DNA of 64,000 nucleotides from Celeribacter indicus (GTDB taxonomy: Bacteria; Pseudomonadota; Alphaproteobacteria; Rhodobacterales; Rhodobacteraceae). Under the pieces are notes generated by a model that was not told where the DNA came from, ran no database searches, and saw only the letters and a program-made list of their open reading frames with translations. Positions 24,796-33,661 of this stretch are shown here, one piece after another. The stretch is taken from the NCBI RefSeq assembly GCF_000819565.1, contig NZ_CP004395.1:1-64000 (forward strand), written 5' to 3'. The first letter of the stretch is position 1. Each line of letters starts with the position of its first letter. The translations under genes and the position numbers were made by a program.

Positions 24796-27700
24796 ATGTC
24801 CAAACCCAGAACGGCCAACCCGGCTCTCGCAATCTCCGAAGCCGATCTCGCCTCTGCCCTCGCGCAAATCGGCACGGAGGTCGATGACCAGCCCCTGCGC
24901 AGTTCAGCGCTCGCGCGTATCATGCGCGAGACGTTTCATGGCAGCGATGCCGGTGGCGCCTGGGACTGGCGCATGGCCTATGACATGATGCAGGCAGCGG
25001 CCATCCAGGTGCTTCTGCGTGGGGCCGGTGCCACAGCAGACATCGCCAACGCAAAACTCCTCGCCTCACGTCTCCTTACGGAAACCCGCCGGTCAGAGCA
25101 GCAGATCCGGCTACAGCAGTTTTCCACGCCGCTGCCATTTGCGGCGCTGGCCTTGCGGGCGGCAGCCGTTCGCAAGGGCGAGACCGTGCTGGAGCCCTCG
25201 GCTGGCACCGGTGCCCTGGCAGCTTTCGCCGCCCGGGCCGGTGCCACCCTTGTGCTCAACGAGATCGACCCCTTTCGCCAGAGCCTTTTGCGCGCGGCCT
25301 TTGGTGGCGATGTGACGGGCCATGACGGCGAGCATATCGACGATCTGCTTCAGACGCCGGTTCTACCCGACGTCGTGGTGATGAATCCGCCCTTCGCCTC
25401 CTCGGTCGACCGATCCCGCGACAAGCACATCGCTGCCAAACATCTCATTGCGGCTGCAAAGCGCCTGGCACCAGGTGGGCGCCTGGTGGCGATCATGCCG
25501 CCGGGGTTCACGCCCGAACGCGATGCCGCGCATTGGTCCCGCGCCTGCGGTCTCCTGACGCCACGATTGGCGCTGACGATGCCGAGGCAGGTCTACCGCA
25601 AGCTCGGCACCTCTGTCGAAACCCAGCTCATGGTCTTCGACAAGGTGCAGGAGGGCGGCGAGATGATCCGCGCCACTTTGTGCGATCTGGATGAAGCCCT
25701 TCCATTTGTCGATGCCGTGGCCGCAACACGGACCGAGATGAGCCCGGCCCAACGGGTTGAAGCGATCCCTCATGCTCGGCCGACCGTTCGATCATCTGTC
25801 CCGCGCAAGACCGCTGCCGGTGTTATCACCGCCCCCACAGCCAGGGCCAATGCCGTCCGTCCGCTCAGCTTCACGAGCCTTCAGACCCCGCGCAACAACA
25901 TGCCCATCTCGGACATCTATGCGCGCTACCGTCCGCAACGGATCAAGATTGCGGATGCGCAGGAACATCCCACGCCGCTCGTTGAAAGCATCGCCATGGC
26001 CTCGGTTGCCCCGCCCATGCCCTCAAATACGGGCCGTGATGACTTGCGCCTGCCCGCACGGTTGATCGAGGAGGGACATCTCTCCGAGGCGCAGCTGGAA
26101 ACCATCATCATGGCGCATGACGCCCATCGGCGCGACCTGCCGGGTCGGTTCGCGATCGATGACGACCAGACCAAGCTGACGCGCGCCGATGATGACCCGG
26201 ATGCACGTGCCTATCGCCTTGGCTATTTCCTCGGCGACGGCACCGGTTGCGGCAAGGGGCGCGAATGCGCGGGGCTCATTCTCGTGAACTGGCTGGCCGG
26301 TCGCAGAAAGGCGATCTGGGTCTCCAAATCCGCCACGCTCATCGAGGACGCCATCCGCGACTGGACCGATCTCGGCGGCTCGCCAGCCGACATCCAGCCG
26401 CTCTCAAAATGGAAACCGGAGCAGCCCGTCCCTATGGGTGACGGTATTCTCTTCGTCACCTACGCCACGCTGCGGTCCGCGGGCAAATGCGGCACCACAC
26501 GACTGAGCCAGATCCTCGACTGGATGGGCGAAGACTTTGAAGGCGTACTGGCCTTTGATGAGGCCCATGCCATGCAGAACGCGGCCGGGTCCGAGCAGGG
26601 CAGGGGGGTCAAACCCTCCCAGCAGGGCCTTGCTGGCCTGCGGCTGCAACTGGCAGCACCCCGCGCTCGCGTCTTCTACATCTCGGCCACGGGTGCCACG
26701 AGCGTGCACAACCTGGCCTATGCCGCGCGGCTGGGGCTCTGGGGGCAGGGCCCCGAATACCCCGTCCCAAGCCGCGAGAGCTTCGTTTCTGCGATGGAAG
26801 CCGGCGGTGTCGCTGCCATGGAGGTGGTCGCGCGCGATCTCAAGACGCTCGGGCTTTACACGGCGCGTGCCCTCAGTTTTGATGGGGTGGAGTATGACGT
26901 GCTCGAACACGCGCTCACTCCGGCCCAGATCGAGGTCTATGACGCCTACGCTGGAGCGTTTCGCACCATCCACCACAATCTCGAAGCCGCGCTGACGGCG
27001 ACCGGCGTCAACGACGCCTCGGGCGAGACCAATGCGTCGGCCGCACGCGCCTCGGCCAAGTCCCGCTTCGAAAGCACGAAACAGCGCTTCTTCAACCATC
27101 TCCTGATGGGCATGAAGGCTCCAAGCATTATCCGCGCCATCGAGGACGATCTGGCGGCGGGCAAGGCTTGCGTCATCCAGGTGGTCTCGACGGGTGAGAG
27201 CCTGCTGAAACGTCGACTTGAGACGATGGATCCCGAGGATGAACTCGTCGAGGGTGCCTTGACGCCGCGCGACTATGTTCTCGGCTACCTCGAACAGGCC
27301 TTCCCAATCCATGCTCAAAAGCTCGTGGAGATCGATGGCAATATGGTGGCCGAGCCGCTCCGCGATGAAACTGGCGCGCTGGTCGTCTCGCGCGAGGCGC
27401 TCGCTCTGCGTGACGCGGCCATGATGGAGTTGATGACGCTGGCCCCGATCCCCTCGGCGCTCGATCAGATCCTCTGGGCCTTTGGCGACGAGGCTGTAGC
27501 AGAGGTCACGGGCCGGTCCATCCGGCCCCTCAAGGCCGAGGATGGCCACCTCTTCATCGAGAAACGCGCCGCCAGCAGCAATTCATCCGAAACCCAAGCC
27601 TTCATGGACGGCGAGAAGGATATCCTTATTTTCTCCGATGCAGGCGGTACGGGCCGGTCCTATCACGCGGCGCAAACGGCGAAGAACCAGAAACGGCGGC

Positions 27701-29058
27701 GGCACTATCTTCTGGAGCCCGGCTGGCGCGCGGATGCGGCCATCCAGGGGCTCGGGCGCACGCATCGCTCGGCTCAGGTCAGCGCGCCCTTCTTCCGGGT
27801 CTGCACCTCGGATGTGCATGGCGAAAAACGTTTCACCTCGACTATAGCCAAACGCCTCGACCAGCTGGGGGCCTTGACCAAGGGTCAGCGCGAGACCGGC
27901 TCGCAGGGCATGTTCCGGGAGGAGGACAATCTCGAAAGCCCGATCGCGCGGGCGGCGCTGCGTGGGTATTTCGCCGATCTTGCCGCCGGGCGCGCTGAGG
28001 CGATGAGCTACGAGAGCTTCACCGACTGGACAGCCCTGCGGCTGATCGACAAGGACGGGGTGCTCCTTGAGGAGCTGCCGCCGATCCAGCGGTTTCTCAA
28101 CCGAGTTCTGGCCCTGCCCATCCACATGCAGAACGCGCTCTTTGGCGAGTTCATGCGCCGGATCGCTGATCAGACCGAACGCGCGCGCGCGGCAGGCACG
28201 CTCGATCTCGGCGTGGAAACCCTGCGCGGCGAAAAGATCGAGCAGGTCTCCACAGAGGATCTCTGGACCTGCCCGAAATCCGGCGCCGTGACGAGGATTA
28301 TCGGACTTGAGGTGACGGACCCAGTGTATGTCCTGGGCGCCGAAGAGGCCATATCGCGCAACCCCGACAAGCTGCCGATGGTCAATCGCGCCTCCGGTCG
28401 CGCGGCGCTCATCTCGGCGCGGCCCATGCAGATGTATGACGAGGACATCGTCACGCTGATGCGCAAGGTGGTGCGGCCAAACGGGTCGAGCTATCTCGAA
28501 GAGGCGCGGTTCGAGTCCTCGGCTTGGGAAGATATTGAGCGGCGCGAGTTCACCCAGCTTTGGGACGCAGAGGCTGCGTCCCTGCCAAAAACCACCACGA
28601 CCAAGCTCTACCTGCTGACCGGGCTGCTGCTGCCGATCTGGAAGGACATTCCGACCACCAATGAGCGCATCTACCGGGTCACGCCCGATGGGGCGACCGC
28701 CATGATCGGGCGCACGCTGAGCGAGGAAGGGGCGGCCGCGCTGCGCGCCCGCTTCCTCGTCTCCAACCCGCAAACACCGCAGGAGATGTTGACCGCCGCC
28801 CTCGGCACCACCGCGCCTGTCGATCTGGGCCGGGGTCTGACCCTGACCCGTCGCCGTGTCGCAGGCGAGATGCGCCTCGAGCTGGGCGGCGCGGATCGGG
28901 GCATGATTGATGGCCTCAAGGCAATGGGGTGTTTCACGGAGATCATCGCCTTCCAGCTGCGGGTGTTCCTGCCGCATGGGGACGGGATCGACACGGGAAG
29001 CATTCTGGCCCGGATCGTGGGGCAGGAAGCCGCCATGACGTCAGAACAAGCCGCCTGA
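24796..29058 (+). CDS. Methylase / strawberry-notch helicase fusion
   Basis: The 1420-residue protein has a class I SAM-dependent methyltransferase domain in its first 350 residues (EPSAGTG at 133-139, NPPF at 197-200, the catalytic motif of N6-adenine/amino MTases). A strawberry-notch-type superfamily 2 NTPase follows (Walker A-like DGTGCGKGRE near residue 480, DEAH near residue 588). A C-terminal helicase part carries SDAGGTGRSYHA and QGLGRTHRSAQ. Such proteins are common on alphaproteobacterial plasmids and may modify or remodel incoming DNA; the function is unproven. The ATG start follows a hairpin leader. Confidence 0.88.
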   Translation: MSKPRTANPALAISEADLASALAQIGTEVDDQPLRSSALARIMRETFHGSDAGGAWDWRMAYDMMQAAAIQVLLRGAGATADIANAKLLASRLLTETRRSEQQIRLQQFSTPLPFAALALRAAAVRKGETVLEPSAGTGALAAFAARAGATLVLNEIDPFRQSLLRAAFGGDVTGHDGEHIDDLLQTPVLPDVVVMNPPFASSVDRSRDKHIAAKHLIAAAKRLAPGGRLVAIMPPGFTPERDAAHWSRACGLLTPRLALTMPRQVYRKLGTSVETQLMVFDKVQEGGEMIRATLCDLDEALPFVDAVAATRTEMSPAQRVEAIPHARPTVRSSVPRKTAAGVITAPTARANAVRPLSFTSLQTPRNNMPISDIYARYRPQRIKIADAQEHPTPLVESIAMASVAPPMPSNTGRDDLRLPARLIEEGHLSEAQLETIIMAHDAHRRDLPGRFAIDDDQTKLTRADDDPDARAYRLGYFLGDGTGCGKGRECAGLILVNWLAGRRKAIWVSKSATLIEDAIRDWTDLGGSPADIQPLSKWKPEQPVPMGDGILFVTYATLRSAGKCGTTRLSQILDWMGEDFEGVLAFDEAHAMQNAAGSEQGRGVKPSQQGLAGLRLQLAAPRARVFYISATGATSVHNLAYAARLGLWGQGPEYPVPSRESFVSAMEAGGVAAMEVVARDLKTLGLYTARALSFDGVEYDVLEHALTPAQIEVYDAYAGAFRTIHHNLEAALTATGVNDASGETNASAARASAKSRFESTKQRFFNHLLMGMKAPSIIRAIEDDLAAGKACVIQVVSTGESLLKRRLETMDPEDELVEGALTPRDYVLGYLEQAFPIHAQKLVEIDGNMVAEPLRDETGALVVSREALALRDAAMMELMTLAPIPSALDQILWAFGDEAVAEVTGRSIRPLKAEDGHLFIEKRAASSNSSETQAFMDGEKDILIFSDAGGTGRSYHAAQTAKNQKRRRHYLLEPGWRADAAIQGLGRTHRSAQVSAPFFRVCTSDVHGEKRFTSTIAKRLDQLGALTKGQRETGSQGMFREEDNLESPIARAALRGYFADLAAGRAEAMSYESFTDWTALRLIDKDGVLLEELPPIQRFLNRVLALPIHMQNALFGEFMRRIADQTERARAAGTLDLGVETLRGEKIEQVSTEDLWTCPKSGAVTRIIGLEVTDPVYVLGAEEAISRNPDKLPMVNRASGRAALISARPMQMYDEDIVTLMRKVVRPNGSSYLEEARFESSAWEDIERREFTQLWDAEAASLPKTTTTKLYLLTGLLLPIWKDIPTTNERIYRVTPDGATAMIGRTLSEEGAAALRARFLVSNPQTPQEMLTAALGTTAPVDLGRGLTLTRRRVAGEMRLELGGADRGMIDGLKAMGCFTEIIAFQLRVFLPHGDGIDTGSILARIVGQEAAMTSEQAA

Positions 29059-29080
29059 AAAGTCAAAGAGGGCTTTGGGC
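29058..29080 (+). repeat. Leader hairpin repeat (copy 4)
   Basis: AAAAGTCAAAGAGGGCTTTG begins at the last base of the helicase stop codon; AAAGTC pairs with GGCTTT (one G-U). About 100 bases of leader follow before the DUF6878 gene. Confidence 0.5.
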
Positions 29081-29179
29081 CGGGCGTCGCGGATCTGGGT
29101 TTCACCGGTCTGCGCTTTCCGGCCGCGCGCTGACCAATGCCACGCCCGGCCCCCCAATTACAGACAAGAGGACGGACCC

Positions 29180-29566
29180 ATGACCAATCCCCAGATCGAT
29201 TATGCCGCAATGGCGGCTCAGTGGCGCGCGGAGCGCGAAACCACCTTGAAGGCATCCCGAACGGAGCTGCTCGCGCAACTACGTGCGCTTGGCATCAGCG
29301 GGGTCACTGCCGAATACGAAGGCTATGGCGACTCCGGCAATGTCGAGGATGTGACGGTGCAGCCTGCAGAGGTCCAGCTGCCGGAGGCGCTTGCCGCAGA
29401 GGTTGGCGACTTCGCCTGGTCGCTGGCCTATCACCATCACCCGGGGTTCGAAAACAATGAGGGCGGCTATGGCACGCTGACTTGGGACATTGCAGCAGAC
29501 AGCATCACGCTCGATCACGCGGACCGCTATGTCGAATGCTCGCACAGCTATGACGAGGGTCTTTGA
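29180..29566 (+). CDS. DUF6878 protein
   Basis: A 128-residue acidic protein: YAAMAAQWRAERETTLKASR, GVTAEYEGYGDSGNVEDVTV, and WSLAYHHHPGFENNEGGYGT with a His cluster. I know this as DUF6878 (from memory), recurrent beside DUF6915 on rhodobacteral plasmids. AAGAGG lies upstream of the ATG. The function is unknown. Confidence 0.72.
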   Translation: MTNPQIDYAAMAAQWRAERETTLKASRTELLAQLRALGISGVTAEYEGYGDSGNVEDVTVQPAEVQLPEALAAEVGDFAWSLAYHHHPGFENNEGGYGTLTWDIAADSITLDHADRYVECSHSYDEGL

Positions 29567-29567
29567 G

Positions 29568-30029
29568 ATGGCCCATCCGCTTCATCATGCCGAAAGCTCC
29601 GCCCGGAAATTCGGCGGGGTGCCGTCTGACTATCAGGCGATCCACGACTGGTTCGATGCCTCGAAAGAGCACCTCGCGCTCTTCACGCACCGCGCCATGC
29701 GCCACCATGCCCAAGGCCTGTTCGATGCCGAACGTGTCTTTGGCCTGACCCTGACCAATAGCGCAGGTCGGGACATTCCCGTGCGCTGGATCGGCGAGCA
29801 ACACGTTCGCGAAGACTGCCAGGGCCGCATCCCGACCATGGCAGACTGGCTGCGACGGATACAACCTGAGCCATGGATGGCCAATGGCCACATCGACCGG
29901 CATTCTGGCGATGAGCCCTGCGGCGACCCAAGGGTTGCCTGGGCCTCCGAGGTCGCCGCCGGCCGAACGGTTCTTGGCCTGAAAGATTGGATGGCGGCGC
30001 GTGCGACGCAAGCCACGCAAAGCGCCTGA
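29568..30029 (+). CDS. DUF6915 protein
   Basis: A 153-residue protein starting one base after the previous stop. MAHPLHHAESSARKFGGVPSDY and HDWFDASKEHLALFTHRAMRHHAQGLF fit DUF6915 as I know it. It is rich in His in the N-terminal half, so a metal site is conceivable. RWIGEQHVREDCQGRIPTMADWL follows. Co-transcribed with the DUF6878 gene and ends before a clear terminator. Confidence 0.72.
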   Translation: MAHPLHHAESSARKFGGVPSDYQAIHDWFDASKEHLALFTHRAMRHHAQGLFDAERVFGLTLTNSAGRDIPVRWIGEQHVREDCQGRIPTMADWLRRIQPEPWMANGHIDRHSGDEPCGDPRVAWASEVAAGRTVLGLKDWMAARATQATQSA

Positions 30030-30064
30030 CAGGTCTCGGCCGTTTGCCAAACGAATGCTGCATG

Positions 30065-30096
30065 GAAGCCCGGTTGGACGACCGGGCTTCTTGTGT
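30065..30096 (+). terminator. Intrinsic terminator
   Basis: GAAGCCCGGT (30065-30074), loop TGGACG, ACCGGGCTTC (30081-30090), then TTGTGT. It ends the DUF6878-DUF6915 transcript. Confidence 0.7.
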
Positions 30097-30129
30097 CGTT
30101 TGCCCACCACTCTTCGTAAGGAGGATCAC

Positions 30130-30432
30130 ATGACACTCGATGACATCAAGGCGGCCGTCGATGCCGGGCAGACCGTGCACTGGGCCAATACCGGCTACGT
30201 TGTCCACAAGGACCGGCTCGGTCAGTACCTCATTACCTACGTGCCGAATGGTAGCTGCATCGGTCTGACCGACCAGGAAGGGCACCGGTTGAACGGCAAA
30301 GAGGCGGAGTTCTTCATCGCGCGACCGGAGGACGGCGCGGAAAATCCGGGCAGCCAATCAAGACCAGACGGGCAGGGGAGGGGCGTAGCACGCGGAGGCG
30401 CGGGGGCATTCCCACTCGGACGGCAGCCCTGA
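30130..30432 (+). CDS. Small conserved plasmid protein
   Basis: A 100-residue protein, ATG with AAGGAGG about 10 bases upstream. Residues 1-65 form a compact domain (DDIKAAVDAGQTVHWANTGYVV, NGSCIGLTDQEGHRLNG). The last 35 residues are low-complexity Gly/Arg/Pro. I do not know its function. Confidence 0.6.
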   Translation: MTLDDIKAAVDAGQTVHWANTGYVVHKDRLGQYLITYVPNGSCIGLTDQEGHRLNGKEAEFFIARPEDGAENPGSQSRPDGQGRGVARGGAGAFPLGRQP

Positions 30433-30447
30433 CCCGTGGGCGGGGCT

Positions 30448-30470
30448 GAAAGGAAAGCAGGCTTTCTGAT
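30448..30470 (+). repeat. Leader hairpin repeat (copy 5)
   Basis: GAAAGGAAAGCAGGCTTTC contains GAAAG/CTTTC around GAAAGCAGG. It lies about 100 bases before the DUF736 gene. Confidence 0.5.
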
Positions 30471-30556
30471 TTGTGATCCCTCAAGGGGTCGAGAAAGCAA
30501 TCCCGGATGCGCTGGCAAAAACGTCAGGCACCGGCCAATCCAAAAGGAACCATCCC

Positions 30557-31285
30557 ATGTTCGCAGGAACCCTCACCCGCAATGTCGAGACCGCAGCCGC
30601 TCAGTACACCGGCATGATTCACGGGGCACGCTTTGACATCGCCATCCAGTTGGAGGCGCGGGCCAAGATATCCGAACGCAGCCCGGATTTTGACGTGACT
30701 GCAGTCAACAAATCAGGCCGCAAGGTGCGCATCGGCACGGCCTGGAACGAGACCGGCAATACCAGCGGCAACCCCTACATCTCGATGCAGATCGATGTCG
30801 GCTTGGGCCCGTTCCGGGTCAACGCGGTGCAGACGAAAGAGGCGCGCGCGGCCCAGAGCGGCGCGTTCGAGATCATCCCGCTGGTCTCGAACGGCCTGAT
30901 GAAATCCGGCTCGATCTCGGGCGAACTCACCGCCATGGACGCCGACAACGCCTTCACCGGCTACATCGCGAACATGATGTTCGATCTGGAGTTCATGCTG
31001 ATCGAGAACAGCTACAAATCCGAAGAGACCCACCCCGATTACCGCATCGAGGTCAGCTCGCCCCGGGGCACACCGATCCGCGTCGGCTCGGCGTGGATGG
31101 CGAAAAGCAGCCGCACGGGCAATGACTACCTGTCGCTGCTGATCAACACGCCCGATGGTGACCTGCGCGTGAACGCCGTGCAGAACGAAGAGCAGCGCGG
31201 CGGGCAGACCTTCTCGATCATCCCGTTCATCGACAGCGGTGAGCAGCCGCAGGACGCGGGCGCGGGGCTCTCCTTGGTCGCCTAA
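30557..31285 (+). CDS. Tandem DUF736 protein
   Basis: The 242-residue protein is made of two DUF736-like units. Unit 1 (about residues 20-100) has DFDVTAVNKSGRKVRIGTAW and NPYISMQIDVGLGPFRVNAV. Unit 2 (about 145-235) has DYRIEVSSPRGTPIRVGSAW and NDYLSLLINTPDGDLRVNAV. Single-domain DUF736 proteins of about 100 residues are the norm on alphaproteobacterial plasmids, so the duplication is notable. The function is unknown. A strong terminator follows. Confidence 0.8.
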   Translation: MFAGTLTRNVETAAAQYTGMIHGARFDIAIQLEARAKISERSPDFDVTAVNKSGRKVRIGTAWNETGNTSGNPYISMQIDVGLGPFRVNAVQTKEARAAQSGAFEIIPLVSNGLMKSGSISGELTAMDADNAFTGYIANMMFDLEFMLIENSYKSEETHPDYRIEVSSPRGTPIRVGSAWMAKSSRTGNDYLSLLINTPDGDLRVNAVQNEEQRGGQTFSIIPFIDSGEQPQDAGAGLSLVA

Positions 31286-31319
31286 TCGGCGCGCGAGGGG
31301 GAGACGATCTGAACCCAAA

Positions 31320-31351
31320 GGGGAGCCGTGGGACCACGGTTCCCCTTTTTT
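31320..31351 (+). terminator. Strong intrinsic terminator
   Basis: GGGGAGCCGTGG (31320-31331), two-base gap, CCACGGTTCCCC (31334-31345), then six T. It closes the accessory module. Confidence 0.9.
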
Positions 31352-31441
31352 CATGTCCGTTTGCGTGAAGGACGCCACCCGCTTGCGATCTGGTGTAAAT
31401 GCGATACAATAATATATTACCGCAATATCGAGGGCGGGCGC

Positions 31442-31978
31442 GTGGCGGCTAGATCAGGGACGGATCCATGGTTCGAGAGCTTTAATGTTGAGTCAGAGGT
31501 TGCAGATCTCCTCGCCCATATCGAGCGCTGCACCGGATTTGCGCTGCCTGACCGCAAGCGTGATGTCCTCATGACCCATGCAAGGGCAAAGCTCGACAGG
31601 ACAAGGCAGGCATATCTGGAGGCCAAGGCAGCTGGAAAGCCGGTATCCACATCGCGGCGTGCGTATCTGACCGACCTGCAGGACACGATCTTCATGGCGA
31701 TCCCGGAAGAGAACCTCGCGCGGATGCCGCTGAACCAGCAGGTTTTCAACGACCCGTCATTTTACGCGGACGCCATGCACCGCGCCGCTGCGATCAGCGA
31801 GGATGAGCTTTTCATGGCGCTGTCCCCTTCGCTGAAAGACATGACGGTCCAAAACGCCCGGGCCTTCGTCTCGCAGCTCTGGCACGGCACGATTGACGGC
31901 AATGCCCGCAAATACGCCGAAGCCCTGAAGCGCCCCGAGCGTGAACCGCAGCCCTTTCGCCCGGGGAACACCGTGTAA
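31442..31978 (+). CDS. Unknown protein
   Basis: A 178-residue, mostly helical soluble protein ([55 protein letters not shown]). I propose GTG 31442, because the upstream frame reads through the terminator and an AT-rich promoter-like stretch (ATACAATAATATATTA, 31401-31416). No family recognised. Confidence 0.55.
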   Translation: MAARSGTDPWFESFNVESEVADLLAHIERCTGFALPDRKRDVLMTHARAKLDRTRQAYLEAKAAGKPVSTSRRAYLTDLQDTIFMAIPEENLARMPLNQQVFNDPSFYADAMHRAAAISEDELFMALSPSLKDMTVQNARAFVSQLWHGTIDGNARKYAEALKRPEREPQPFRPGNTV

Positions 31979-32107
31979 GATCGAGGCCATTTTCTTGGCT
32001 TGGGCTGTAACCAAGTTGGCCGCCCCGAACTCCGTTGCAGGCGGCGGCATCCAGTGCAGCGCGCGAAAACCATTGAAGGCGCTGTGGTGACGTCTACTGT
32101 CGCCAAC

Positions 32108-32707
32108 ATGATGAACCGGGATCACATGCGCGCCTTCTTTCGGCGCACCGCGGCGCTTGTCGCCTTTGTCGCGCTGCTCTGGGCGGTCCAGGTCGTCAAT
32201 TGGATCTTCGGTTACGGTTTGAACCCGGCCTTCGGCCTGATCCCCCGGCATGTCAGCGGATTGGATGGTGTCATCGCCATGCCCCTCCTGCATGGAAGCT
32301 TCGCGCATCTTATGGCCAATACGCCGCCGCTCCTGGTGATGGGTGGGCTGCTGGTGGCTACGACCACGCGGGCCTTGCTGGCCGTGAACGCCGTGGTGAT
32401 CGGCCTCGGCGGCGGTCTTGTCTGGCTGTTCGGAAGCTCGGCCATCCATATCGGCGCGTCAGGGCTCGTCTTCGGCTGGTTTGGCTTCCTCGTCGCGCGC
32501 GGCCTCGTGGATCGCTCCCCGATCACGCTGGGCGCGGCACTGGTGGTCGGTGTCCTCTATGGCTCCCTTCTCTGGGGCGTTTTTCCAGGCCAACCCAGCG
32601 TCTCGTGGGAGGCGCATCTCTTCGGCGCTTTGGCCGGCGCGGCCGCTGCATTTCTTGTACGAACGCATGTCCATGTGCCGCGCCTCGGCGGCGTCGATCT
32701 GGACTGA
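32108..32707 (+). CDS. Rhomboid-family intramembrane serine protease
   Basis: The 199-residue membrane protein has six predicted segments. Rhomboid hallmarks are [20 protein letters not shown] (loop 1/TM2 with the conserved HxxxN-like pattern), catalytic Ser in [14 protein letters not shown] (GASG) and the catalytic His in [13 protein letters not shown]. It would cleave single-pass membrane proteins within the bilayer; the substrate is unknown. ATG 32108 is chosen; earlier GTG codons are possible. It is the last gene before the retron-like locus. Confidence 0.85.
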   Translation: MMNRDHMRAFFRRTAALVAFVALLWAVQVVNWIFGYGLNPAFGLIPRHVSGLDGVIAMPLLHGSFAHLMANTPPLLVMGGLLVATTTRALLAVNAVVIGLGGGLVWLFGSSAIHIGASGLVFGWFGFLVARGLVDRSPITLGAALVVGVLYGSLLWGVFPGQPSVSWEAHLFGALAGAAAAFLVRTHVHVPRLGGVDLD

Positions 32708-32888
32708 AGCAATGCACTCGGCCAAAACCGGACATCGGTGACGGATACAGCGAAGGTCCGGAAGCGACCTTCTTGGACTTTCAGGGCCTCGATGACGGCG
32801 TCTTCGTTCGTAACGGTGTCCCTTAGGGAAGTTGCAAAAAAATCGCCTACAGCGATCTTGTATCGCGCAAGGAAGATCCTATCTATGT
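32708..32888 (-). pseudogene. Possible gene remnant between rhomboid and retron leader
   Basis: Minus-strand reading without a start codon gives a protein-like stretch (DRIFLARYKIAVGDFF..., ...TNEDAVIEALKVQEGRFRTF), bounded upstream by TAA and running into the rhomboid gene. I cannot assign it. It may be a decayed gene or chance. No intact gene is visible on either strand here. Confidence 0.2.
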
Positions 32889-33064
32889 CTTATCGGTATG
32901 CCGGGCTTCGGTTCGGTTCGGAATAAAATCGCTGTACTTAGGGTCGGTTCACCGATCCGTGGAGGGGCTAGTTCCCTCTGACGCCTACCCCCCAAGCGGC
33001 CCCTGTGGCGGCGGCGGGGCGGCGGCCCCCCGGGCGACCCCGGGGGGCCAGCATAAGGGATAAG
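32889..33064 (+). ncRNA. Candidate retron msr-msd non-coding RNA
   Basis: Upstream of the peptide-XRE-RT-TIR genes is a structured, apparently non-coding stretch. Its ends can pair like retron a1/a2 arms: CTTATC and TATGC (32889-32901) against GCATA and GATAAG (33051-33064), 6+5 bp. Inside are hairpins GGTCGG/CCGATC (from 32942), GGAGGG-7 nt-CCCTCT (about 32961-32979), and an 11-bp perfect GC stem (33024-33034 with 33039-33049) ending one base before a2, where an msd stem would sit. No conserved branching-G context was confirmed, so the call is tentative. Confidence 0.4.
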
Positions 33065-33142
33065 GACGGTCTCTCCGTTCCTCGCGCTGGTGGCGACACC
33101 CTTCCGCAATCCTGCGGCAGGGCCAGCAGAGGAGGCCATAAC

Positions 33143-33310
33143 ATGGCTTACGACACCGACGAGATCAGCCAGCGTGGGACACGCGAGACAAAACGGAAGC
33201 GCAAGCCGACGTGGAAGTCTCGCCTGTTAAAGGGCGCATTCTGGGTAGCCTGGGGGATGGGGAAACTCTTTGACCTCATCGAATGGCTGTCCCGGTTGTC
33301 CGGCGACTAA
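33143..33310 (+). CDS. 55-residue basic/hydrophobic peptide in the retron locus
   Basis: A short gene with a strong ribosome site (AGGAGG, 11 bases before the ATG). The product is polar and basic at first (RETKRKRKPTWKSR), then has one hydrophobic/amphipathic helix (LLKGAFWVAWGMGKLFDLIEWL). I recognise no family. It lies between the candidate ncRNA and the XRE gene, 45 bases before the latter, so it probably belongs to the same transcript. Its first 14 bases are identical to the start of the DUF2493 gene at 37004. Confidence 0.6.
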   Translation: MAYDTDEISQRGTRETKRKRKPTWKSRLLKGAFWVAWGMGKLFDLIEWLSRLSGD

Positions 33311-33355
33311 CCGCGCGACCCTTAATGTTCGCATTTGGCGAAAGGAGGACCGAGA

Positions 33356-33661
33356 ATGCTAGGTGAAGCACTGAGATTGATCCGGGTCTTCCATGACCTG
33401 AAACAGAACGAGTTGGCGGAACGCCTCGATATTTCCCAATCGCACCTTTCTGATATCGAACGATGCCGGAAAGTGCCAAGTCAGGAAATCGTTGCACGAT
33501 ACGCCGAAGAGTTTGATCTGCCAGTCAGTTCGATCTGGTTTTTTGACGAGAAGCTGACAGAAGGCACGACGCCGGGCGCTATCGAGAAAGCGCGTGGGGT
33601 TGTCGCTGACAAGATACTTGATTTTCTGAGGATGATCGAGCGGAAGCGAGCGTCATCATGA
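33356..33661 (+). CDS. XRE-family regulator of the retron operon
   Basis: The 101-residue helix-turn-helix protein (LRLIRVFHDLKQNELAERLDISQSHLSDIERCRKVPSQEIVARYAEEF) is of Cro/C1 type. An AAAGGAGG ribosome site precedes ATG 33356. It overlaps the reverse transcriptase gene by 4 bases (ATGA), so regulator and RT are coupled. A repressor of the locus, or a DNA-binding partner of RT/msDNA, are the two plausible roles. Confidence 0.85.
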   Translation: MLGEALRLIRVFHDLKQNELAERLDISQSHLSDIERCRKVPSQEIVARYAEEFDLPVSSIWFFDEKLTEGTTPGAIEKARGVVADKILDFLRMIERKRASS

